Assembly: GCA_035628995.1 (NCBI GenBank)
Contig: DASPIR010000007.1
Span: 1 to 36,848, forward strand
Length of the DNA stretch: 36,848 nucleotides
Source: Clostridia bacterium
Lineage (GTDB): Bacteria; Bacillota; Clostridia; Lutisporales; Lutisporaceae
Direction: 5' to 3'
The first letter of the stretch is position 1, and every line of letters starts with the position of its first letter. A model generated the notes under the pieces. It was given only the letters and a program-made list of their open reading frames with translations. It was not told the DNA's origin and did no database searches. Of the stretch, positions 31,252 through 36,848 are shown one piece after another. A program made the position numbers and the translations under genes.

Positions 31252-32472
31252 ATGAAAAACAACTGGAAAAAAGACATCATTCTGTTTTTATCAAGCCAAA
31301 CCATATCACTTTTTGGTTCTTCTTTGGTTATGTATGCAATCATGTGGTATATTACACTCACTACCAAGTCGGGTGCCATGATGACGATTTCCGCTATTTG
31401 CAACTTCCTGCCGACATTTTTCCTTTCGCCCTTTGCAGGGGTGTGGGCAGACCGCTATAATAGGAAACTGCTTATCATTCTGGCTGATGCATTCATTGCA
31501 GTAACGACACTGATGATGGCTATTTTGTTTTTACTAGGCTATGATTCCATAGTACTGCTTTTTGTCATGTCTGCTTTCAGGGCAGTGGGTACAGGTATTC
31601 AGATGCCGGCTGTCAGCGCTTATATCCCTCAAATAGTTCCGGAGGATAAGCTGACAAAGGTCAACGGCATAAATGGCAGCATTCAGTCCATGGTTATGTT
31701 GATTTCTCCGATGATCAGCGGGGCGCTTCTTTCCTTCGCAACCATCGAAGCAATATTTTTCATTGATGTGGTTACAGCAGCTATTGCAGTTATTGTATTG
31801 ACCTTTTTACTGAAGGTGCCAGCCCATGCCAAAGCACAGAGCCCACAAGCAACCAGTTATTACAAGGATATGCTTGAGGGTATCGCCTATATAAGAACGC
31901 ATAATTATGTGAAAAAGTTCTTTGTATTCTGTACCTTCTTCTTTTTCTTAATAGCTCCGGTAGCCTTTCTAACTCCGCTTCAGGTTACTAGGACCTTTGG
32001 GAGTGATGTATGGCGCTTAACAGCTATAGAAATCACCTTTTCCACCGGAATGATTCTGGGGGGCGTGATTATGGCTTCATGGGGTGGTTTTCGCAATAGA
32101 ATTCATACGATGACATTTTCATGTTTTATCGTTGGCATCTGTACCTTTGCTTTGGGTGTTGCGCATATATTCTGGCTTTATCTATTGTTCATGGTGATCA
32201 CTGGTATTTCCATTCCATTTTTCAATACCCCTTCAATGGTTTTGCTGCAGGAAAAAGTTGAACCGGATTTCTTAGGGCGGGTATTTGGCGTTATGGGCAT
32301 GATTTCAAGCTCGATGATGCCTCTGGGAATGCTGGTATTTGGACCAACAGCTGACGTGATCCGGATAGAGTGGCTGTTAATAGGGACCGGTATTTTATTA
32401 TTTATTCAAAGCTTTTTCCTAATTGGCAGCAAGGATCTTGTTGAGGCAGGAAAACCAAAGGACATAGCTTAA
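31252..32472 (+). CDS. MFS transporter, Mef-like (DHA3 / macrolide-efflux group)
   Basis: 406 residues and 12 membrane helices. KDIILFLSSQTISLFGSSLV, FAGVWADRYNRKLLIILADA (motif A) and GINGSIQSMVMLISPMISGA are typical of the Mef(A)/DHA3 exporter branch, which includes macrolide and bacilysin-type pumps. The drug itself cannot be told from sequence. The ribosome site is weak and distant (TTGGAG about 13 bases upstream), and msrA lies immediately before it, so it probably depends on upstream transcription. It is followed by a bidirectional hairpin shared with sspH. Confidence 0.85.
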   Translation: MKNNWKKDIILFLSSQTISLFGSSLVMYAIMWYITLTTKSGAMMTISAICNFLPTFFLSPFAGVWADRYNRKLLIILADAFIAVTTLMMAILFLLGYDSIVLLFVMSAFRAVGTGIQMPAVSAYIPQIVPEDKLTKVNGINGSIQSMVMLISPMISGALLSFATIEAIFFIDVVTAAIAVIVLTFLLKVPAHAKAQSPQATSYYKDMLEGIAYIRTHNYVKKFFVFCTFFFFLIAPVAFLTPLQVTRTFGSDVWRLTAIEITFSTGMILGGVIMASWGGFRNRIHTMTFSCFIVGICTFALGVAHIFWLYLLFMVITGISIPFFNTPSMVLLQEKVEPDFLGRVFGVMGMISSSMMPLGMLVFGPTADVIRIEWLLIGTGILLFIQSFFLIGSKDLVEAGKPKDIA

Positions 32473-32487
32473 TAGTAAAATCAATAT

Positions 32488-32534
32488 AAAAGTGCTAAGT
32501 ACCGAAAACATATAACTTCGGACCTAGCACTTTT
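32488..32534. terminator. Bidirectional terminator derived from the dispersed repeat family
   Basis: AAAAGTGCTAAGTACCGAA (32488-32506) pairs with TTCGGACCTAGCACTTTT (32517-32534) with one mismatch and one bulge. T-runs on both strands let it end the MFS gene (+) and sspH (-). The left arm resembles those at 1411 and 5303, so a repeat copy may have been recruited as a terminator. Confidence 0.7.
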
Positions 32535-32544
32535 CTTATTCTGT

Positions 32545-32724
32545 TTACTGCTCTTTTAGGTTGGTTAGTGGCACTTCTTGTTTGTTCTCAGGTTGATTTA
32601 GGGTATGGATATTAGCAGTGTCACTGTTTTCGTTTACGCTTTCAATATAAATTGGTGTTCCATTATAGGTTACATTAATCATATTTGGTGAAGAAGCAAT
32701 GTCTCTTGCACGTTTTTGATCCAT
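32545..32724 (-). CDS. sspH: Small acid-soluble spore protein, SspH family
   Basis: 59 residues: MDQKRARDIASSPNMINVTY, NGTPIYIESVNENSDTANIH, TLNQPENKQEVPLTNLKEQ. The pattern RAxxIxxSPxMxxVTYNGxP(I/V)YI...VNExxxTAxI...VPLxxLxE matches the H-type SASP family, made in the forespore under sigma-G and kept in the spore core. ATG 32724 is preceded on the minus strand by AAATAGGAGGTTCATGCT. It lies 49 bases after the UvrC-like gene on the same strand, an appropriate place for a DNA-protection or repair pairing, though shared expression is not proven. This is the main evidence that the organism forms spores. Confidence 0.9.
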   Translation of the reverse strand: MDQKRARDIASSPNMINVTYNGTPIYIESVNENSDTANIHTLNQPENKQEVPLTNLKEQ

Positions 32725-32773
32725 AGCATGAACCTCCTATTTAATCTATTACCTATTTAGTTTTTACATTAAG

Positions 32774-33877
32774 TTAATCAACTATTCTTTTATGAGGAGG
32801 TGCAAACAATTTATCAAGTGCCTTTTCAATTTTTGCATTACTTGAAGCATTCAGCCAGTTTTCTTTAATTATTACATGCCGGCAGTTATTGGGCTTGGTA
32901 TTTAAGTAGCTGTAAATTATTTGAGACTCATCGATTGCTTCTCTATCGACTTCTATTGAACCTTTTTGAGTTTTATTATTAAAGTAGGCCAAAACATTGG
33001 TTTTCATAATAATTTTTAATTCTTCGAAATCAATATCTTCCAGAGAGTATTTTTCACTAAAAAGCACTTTATTTCCCTTGATTAGGAAAAGCTTAACCCT
33101 GTCCTCACTCAAGTGCTCAAGTACAACAATATTTTTATTCTTTTTTGTGTACTCTACAACTTTAGCCTTGCCAATCAGATAGTTTACTGCACGTATATAA
33201 TCTCTATACTTAGCAGCCTTTTCAAAATCGAGCTTCTCTGAGGCGCTATCCATATTGTATTCCATTGCTTCAATAATGCTTTTATCTGTTCCGCTTAACA
33301 GCTTTACTATCTTGTCAAGGATAGCAAGGTACTGCCCTCGCGGAGCATCATCCATACATATGCCAATACACAAGCCTAAGGAATAATTCAAACAAGATGA
33401 AGACTTCCGTGAAGCACTGGTACATAATATCTTACAGCATTCTTTTATGCCTTGAAGGCCTCTCTCTACTGTATTCTTATTTGTGTACGGCCCAAAATAC
33501 AGATTTCCGTCGCTTTTGCTGGATTCACTTAATGTTTCAATAGAGGGATACTCTTCGCTAATATTTATCTTTATAAAAGAATAAGATCTGGGACTCTTCA
33601 ATAGTCTGTTATAAATTGGGTTGATTTCCTTTATTAATTTATTTTCCAGCATAAATGCTTCGAATTCCGTATCAGTAAGTATATAGTCGAAGTCTTTTAA
33701 ATGCTTAACTAATTTCACAACCTTGGGCGGATGCGACTTTGAGTTTTGAAAATACGATCCGACTCTGCTTTTCAGATTTTTTGATTTCCCGACATAAAGC
33801 ACACTATCAAGAGAATCTTTCATAAGATATACCCCTGTAGAAGAAGGGAGTTTCTTAATTTTTTCTTTTAAGTCCAT
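32774..33877 (-). CDS. Short UvrC-like / Cho-like GIY-YIG excinuclease
   Basis: 367 residues, against about 600 for full UvrC. The N-terminal GIY-YIG domain is intact (TGVYLMKDSLDSVLYVGKSK; Y17, Y28, G30, R38; EFEAFMLENKLIKEINPIYN with the metal-binding glutamate). A Cys-containing middle region (CCKILCTSASRKSSSCLNYS) and a UVR motif (DSASEKLDFEKAAKYRDYI, about 210-228) follow. The C-terminal RNase-H-like 5' nuclease and helix-hairpin-helix domains of UvrC are missing. The protein should therefore make only the 3' incision, like E. coli Cho, but here with a UVR motif. The start ATG 33877 follows TTAGGGAGGAGCTAGT. sspH lies just downstream. Confidence 0.85.
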   Translation of the reverse strand: MDLKEKIKKLPSSTGVYLMKDSLDSVLYVGKSKNLKSRVGSYFQNSKSHPPKVVKLVKHLKDFDYILTDTEFEAFMLENKLIKEINPIYNRLLKSPRSYSFIKINISEEYPSIETLSESSKSDGNLYFGPYTNKNTVERGLQGIKECCKILCTSASRKSSSCLNYSLGLCIGICMDDAPRGQYLAILDKIVKLLSGTDKSIIEAMEYNMDSASEKLDFEKAAKYRDYIRAVNYLIGKAKVVEYTKKNKNIVVLEHLSEDRVKLFLIKGNKVLFSEKYSLEDIDFEELKIIMKTNVLAYFNNKTQKGSIEVDREAIDESQIIYSYLNTKPNNCRHVIIKENWLNASSNAKIEKALDKLFAPPHKRIVD

Positions 33878-33988
33878 ACTAGCTCCTCCCTAAAAATATT
33901 GTAATTTTATTTTCACTATTTGAATGTTAAGCTAGGCAATGCAAGTTTTGCTGCTACTATATTTTATCATAATCATGGAGGCAAGCAT

Positions 33989-34012
33989 ATGAGCCGTTTA
34001 GAATTGCTGTAA
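33989..34012 (+). CDS. Leader peptide MSRLELL upstream of an MFS gene
   Basis: ATG 33989 has a perfect GGAGG (33977-33981) at 7 bases. The 7-codon ORF (ATG AGC CGT TTA GAA TTG CTG TAA) ends two bases before a 32-base palindromic terminator. Three of seven codons are leucine. A well-placed ribosome site on a tiny ORF directly before a terminator, ahead of an exporter gene, is the classic layout of an attenuator. Function is inferred. Confidence 0.55.
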   Translation: MSRLELL

Positions 34013-34014
34013 AG

Positions 34015-34055
34015 AACCAGATATGGTAATATTACCGTATCTGGTTTAAATTTTT
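34015..34055 (+). terminator. Attenuator-like terminator in the MFS leader
   Basis: AACCAGATATGGTAAT (34015-34030) and ATTACCGTATCTGGTT (34031-34046) form a 16-bp stem with one G-U pair, followed by TAAATTTTT. No complete gene precedes it, and the MFS start lies 46 bases downstream. Confidence 0.75.
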
Positions 34056-34101
34056 AAGCTAGTAATATTCGCAATAATTGAAAGATAAGAGGATATATAA
34101 A

Positions 34102-35343
34102 GTGAGTTATTTTGATTCCTATAAAGGGCTTCCGAAAAGCATTTACGTCATATTTTTCGCTCAAGTGATCAATCGCTTTGGTGATTTTGTACTGCCGTTT
34201 CTGAGTTTGTTTCTGGTTAAGAAGCTGGGGCTAAGCTATCAGAGTGCCGGAGTTGCAGTTATGCTGACTTCGCTTTCATCAATTCCCGGTTCTTTTGCCG
34301 GCGGGAAAATCGCAGACCATTTAGGACGTAAGAAGGCTTATGCGGCTTTTCAGTTGAGTGCGGCCATATGTTTATTCTTCTGCGCATTTCTGGGGAATCC
34401 TCAAATTATAATAGCTCTTATCTGTATGTCTTCATTTTTCAATGGAGGAGTTCGTCCAATCATATCGGCTATCATAACAGATGTTTTACCTGCTGAAAAG
34501 AGGCAAATGGGATTTTCGATGTCTTATTTGGGAATAAATTTGGGTGTATCGCTGGGGCCGCTTGTTGCAGGTTTTTTATTCAACCACTATATACCTTTAA
34601 TATTCATCGGTGATGCAATAACCTCATTGCTGGCAGTCACCCTCGTTATGATTAATATTAAGGAGACCTTGCCTGATTATTCTGACGACAAAAGCGCAAG
34701 AGATGAAGAAAAGAACGAAGCAGGCAATGTATTTTCTATTTTATTGAGAAGGCCCAAAATCCTGGTCTTTCTAATAATCAATACAGTTTTAAGCGTTGTC
34801 TATACGCAGCATAATTTTTCATTGCCTATGATGCTGGATAGTGTTTTCGGCAGCAGCGGAGCAAGCAATTATGGAATTACTATGAGCGTTAATGCTTTAA
34901 CGGTTATAACAATGACAATGTTTATTACGCACGCTATAAGGAAATGGAAGCCGTTAAGTGCCATAGCCATGTCTGGGCTCCTGTACGCCATAGGCTTCGG
35001 GATGATAACCTTTATACACACAATGTCATTATATATTTTAGCAACGCTTATCTGGACAATTGGTGAGATAATGATAGTGACGAATTTTGGAGTGTACATA
35101 GCAAATAATACCCCACAGAATTATAGAGCGAGGTTCAACGCGGTAACGTCTTTAAGCTGGGCTATTGGGGCAGCTCTCGGCACATCACTGATAGGCAGGT
35201 ATATGGACTACTTTGGAGTAAGAGCCGTTTGGCCGTTGACCTTTTTCCTGGGCCTTCTGGGCGCAGCAGGTATGTATCTTCTTAAAATGAAGACCGAGAA
35301 AGCTGATGCCGTAGATGTGCAGCATAGCAGTATTTCTGAATGA
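34102..35343 (+). CDS. MFS multidrug-type transporter behind a leader/attenuator
   Basis: 413 residues and 12 membrane helices. FAGGKIADHLGRKKAYAAF is motif A, and FFNGGVRPIISAIITDVLPA, KRQMGFSMSYLGINLGVSLG and GPLVAGFLF form the motif C/antiporter region, all typical of drug:proton antiporters of the MdtH/YfcJ type. GTG 34102 is chosen because AAGAGGATA lies about 8 bases upstream. The TTG at 34078 would add eight residues with no ribosome site. It is preceded by a 7-codon leader ORF and an intrinsic terminator (33977-34055), which suggests induction by a ribosome-targeting drug or by amino-acid supply. The substrate is unknown. Confidence 0.85.
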   Translation: MSYFDSYKGLPKSIYVIFFAQVINRFGDFVLPFLSLFLVKKLGLSYQSAGVAVMLTSLSSIPGSFAGGKIADHLGRKKAYAAFQLSAAICLFFCAFLGNPQIIIALICMSSFFNGGVRPIISAIITDVLPAEKRQMGFSMSYLGINLGVSLGPLVAGFLFNHYIPLIFIGDAITSLLAVTLVMINIKETLPDYSDDKSARDEEKNEAGNVFSILLRRPKILVFLIINTVLSVVYTQHNFSLPMMLDSVFGSSGASNYGITMSVNALTVITMTMFITHAIRKWKPLSAIAMSGLLYAIGFGMITFIHTMSLYILATLIWTIGEIMIVTNFGVYIANNTPQNYRARFNAVTSLSWAIGAALGTSLIGRYMDYFGVRAVWPLTFFLGLLGAAGMYLLKMKTEKADAVDVQHSSISE

Positions 35344-35412
35344 TGTATTAATGAGTATGCCGATACGTAGGGCAGGGATTAAGGGATTCATAGTTAAGGA
35401 GGAGTTATACTA

Positions 35413-36297
35413 TTGAGCAGGCGTGATATGGGTATAGGATTAATTGTAGTAGTCCTTTGGGGCTTGAACTTTATTGCCATTAAACTGGGGCTGGGGAATA
35501 TGCCGCCTCTGCTGCTGGGGACTCTTCGCTTTGTTGTTGTCTGTCTGCCGGCCATATTTTTTCTGCCCAGGCCGCCGGTACCATGGCGCTGGCTTATTGC
35601 TCTGGGACTGACAATCAACGTAGGCCAATTTGCTTTTCTGTTTATGGGAATCAAGTTTGGCATGCCTGCGGGTCTAGCTTCTCTGATACATCAGTCGCAG
35701 GCTTTTTTCACATTGGTGTTTGCAGTTCTTCTGATAGGGGAGCGGTGGCATTGGAATAACTTGGTCGGACTTTTAATAGCTGCTTGCGGTATGGCCGTTA
35801 TCTCTTCTCAGCAAGGCAGCAGCATGACAGCAATCGGCTTCTGGCTCACCTTGACCGGGGCTGCCAGCTGGGGTGCGGGCAATGTCATCATGCGCCGTGC
35901 TACTCAGGGGGTTCCTCCTTTTTCCATGCTGGCGCTGGTAGTTTGGGCTGGTGCTGTGGCTATTCTGCCCTTGGCTCTTTTGTCCCTATTCATAGAGGGT
36001 GCTGCTGCATGGAAGGAAGCATGGAACTCCGCTACCTGGACTACGGTGGCTTCAGTAATCTATCTGGGTTATTTTGCCTCTTTGGGTGGCTATGGTCTCT
36101 GGGGAAAGCTGCTTTCCCGCTATCCCGCAGGTGTGGTTTCCCCTTTTGCACTATTGGTTCCGGTTGTAGGGATGAGCAGTGCCGCTCTTATTCTGGGTGA
36201 AGCATTTTCCCTGCATCAGGTCATTGGAGCTTTACTAATGATGGCCGGATTAGCAGTTCACGTCTTCGGAGGAAGGCGGAGTGAACCGCATGAATAA
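35413..36297 (+). CDS. EamA/DMT-family exporter, compositionally atypical
   Basis: 294 residues and ten membrane helices in two EamA repeats (about 5-135 and 145-285). VVVLWGLNFIAIKLGLGNMP, GLASLIHQSQAFFTLVFAVL and LIGERWHWNNLVG resemble E. coli EamA (YdeD), the exporter of O-acetylserine and cysteine. The substrate here is inference. The start is TTG 35413 with AAGGAGGAG upstream. Sampled 60-base rows have 57% G+C (35461-35520 and 36001-36060), while rows of the preceding MFS gene have about 37-38%. This suggests recent transfer from a higher-GC donor. A decayed ferritin/response-regulator scar follows directly. Confidence 0.88.
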   Translation: MSRRDMGIGLIVVVLWGLNFIAIKLGLGNMPPLLLGTLRFVVVCLPAIFFLPRPPVPWRWLIALGLTINVGQFAFLFMGIKFGMPAGLASLIHQSQAFFTLVFAVLLIGERWHWNNLVGLLIAACGMAVISSQQGSSMTAIGFWLTLTGAASWGAGNVIMRRATQGVPPFSMLALVVWAGAVAILPLALLSLFIEGAAAWKEAWNSATWTTVASVIYLGYFASLGGYGLWGKLLSRYPAGVVSPFALLVPVVGMSSAALILGEAFSLHQVIGALLMMAGLAVHVFGGRRSEPHE

Positions 36298-36337
36298 AAC
36301 AAATACAAATAAAATAAAATAAAAAGAGAAATAAGAT

Positions 36338-36512
36338 ATGAAGACAAAGGAACTTGATGTTATTAAGCAAGCCATACTCAATGAAATTGAAGGCTGCGAG
36401 TTTTATAAAATGGCTGCCAAGCAATCTGGAAGCAAGGAAAGTGAAGAAGGATCTCTCCAATTCTGAGTACATAGAAACTCTCCGGAGTATGGGATACAGG
36501 TTTAACTCATGA
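36338..36512 (+). pseudogene. Fused remnants: ferritin-like N-terminus and OmpR-type response-regulator C-terminus
   Basis: ATG 36338 reads MKTKELDVIKQAILNEIEGC, EFYKMAAKQSGSKESEEGSL, QF, then TGA at 36464. This is the first helix of a rubrerythrin/ferritin-like (COG1633-type) protein, cut short. In a second frame from about 36435 the DNA reads RKVKKDLSNSEYIETLRSMG then YRFNS and TGA at 36510, the last helix and wing of an OmpR-family response regulator. The frames overlap, so a deletion has joined two unrelated genes. Confidence 0.7.
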
Positions 36513-36710
36513 TTAATTTTATTAATATATTAAAACAGCTTGCAATTTGCAGTAAAGTATGACATTATTAAATATAGCTTAAATAATTAGTAAATAATGT
36601 TACACATATATATTTCAATTGATGCTAAAAATATAGTATATAAATATCGAAATTCTATTGTGAGTTATTACAAAGAGTTTAAGTAATAAAATTTTGGAGG
36701 TACATATAGT
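36513..36710 (+). other. AT-rich leader region of the cold-shock gene
   Basis: No ORF is visible. The roughly 200-base A/T-rich stretch before ATG 36711 probably contains the csp promoter (TTGATG at about 36619 with TATAAA-like sequence after it) and a 5' leader. Cold-shock genes commonly have long structured leaders, but I cannot define a structure here. Confidence 0.4.
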
Positions 36711-36848
36711 ATGAATGGAACAGTAAAATGGTTTAACGGAGAAAAGGGATATGGATTTATCACAGGAGAAGACGGAACAGATGTATTCGCACATTTTTCC
36801 CAGATAAATTCAGAAGGCTACAAATCACTTCAAGAAGGACAGAAAGTA
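36711..36848 (+). CDS. Cold-shock protein, CspA family (truncated by the window edge)
   Basis: 46 codons are visible: [49 protein letters not shown]1 (KGYGFI) and RNP2 (VFAHF) are intact. Full proteins have about 66 residues, so about 20 lie beyond the edge. It binds single-stranded RNA/DNA and acts as an RNA chaperone. ATG 36711 follows TTTTGGAGGTACATATAGT. The DEAD-box helicase at 26302 could be a functional partner in cold adaptation, although it is 9 kb away. Confidence 0.95.
   Translation, partial: MNGTVKWFNGEKGYGFITGEDGTDVFAHFSQINSEGYKSLQEGQKV

Noticed and set aside
35784-36200. 138-codon overlapping frame inside the EamA gene
   Set aside because: It is another frame of a GC-rich gene, is Cys/Gly-rich, and has no ribosome site. 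The EamA reading frame has clear family motifs.
1-36848. CRISPR arrays, tRNA or rRNA genes, prophage or intact insertion sequences
   Set aside because: I looked for regular spaced repeats, cloverleaf-like segments, transposase or integrase motifs and phage structural genes, and found none I could support.

Overview
The window looks like chromosomal DNA of a low-GC, endospore-forming anaerobic Firmicute, most likely class Clostridia. The grounds are AT-rich sequence with strong AGGAGG-type ribosome sites, a small spore protein of the SspH family, an SLH-domain cell-wall hydrolase, an iron-sulfur flavoprotein, DUF362-ferredoxin and YmaF-type proteins, a tandem glycine riboswitch, and a XylA/XylR(ROK)/XylB set. 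No rRNA, tRNA, CRISPR array, prophage or intact insertion sequence was seen. The last gene (cold-shock protein) runs off the right edge.

Layout. 0.3-5.3 kb: secreted SLH-NlpC/P60 hydrolase, two VOC-fold proteins, a histidine-rich YmaF protein and a large lipoprotein. 5.4-7.4 kb: decayed coding debris, then a chemoreceptor with an extra C-terminal domain. 7.5-9.2 kb (minus): an amino-acid permease behind a promoter, tandem glycine riboswitch and terminator. 9.3-13.4 kb: a methyltransferase pseudogene, flavodoxin lipoprotein, PHP phosphoesterase, two proteins I do not recognise, and an iron-sulfur flavoprotein. 13.5-17.8 kb: xylose operon xylA-xylR-xylB with an operator-like palindrome overlapping the -35 box. 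17.9-24 kb: DUF362 ferredoxin, SIMPL protein, an MFS exporter, two DUF2382 stress-type proteins, a 37-residue protein and an OFA-type MFS transporter. 24-28.6 kb: a divergent MerR/BmrR-like regulator, a short-chain dehydrogenase remnant, an MsrA-MsrB fusion, a DEAD-box helicase, a conserved hypothetical behind an operator-rich promoter, and a degenerate GIY-YIG protein. 28.8-36.8 kb: a two-gene ABC exporter, a second MsrA, a Mef-like MFS pump, sspH, a short UvrC/Cho-like nuclease, an MFS pump behind a leader peptide and terminator, an EamA exporter of unusual base composition, a composite pseudogene and the start of a cold-shock gene.

How the genes fit together. Much of the window is accessory efflux and stress biology: four MFS transporters, an ABC exporter, an EamA exporter, two VOC proteins, two methionine sulfoxide reductases and flavoproteins. 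Several have readable regulation: a MerR-type 19-bp-spacer promoter for the OFA transporter, a candidate attenuator for the 34.1-kb MFS pump, a glycine riboswitch for the permease, and a probable XylR operator for the xylose operon.

Two genome-scale signals stand out. One is a family of degenerate palindromic elements built around GTGCCAGGCAC/GTGCCTGGCAC-like cores, found at about a dozen intergenic sites. The other is a set of at least three deletion scars (methyltransferase, short-chain dehydrogenase, ferritin-like/response-regulator fusion), which suggests active local gene decay. The most promising candidate for undescribed regulation is the 7-codon leader ORF plus terminator at 33977-34055.
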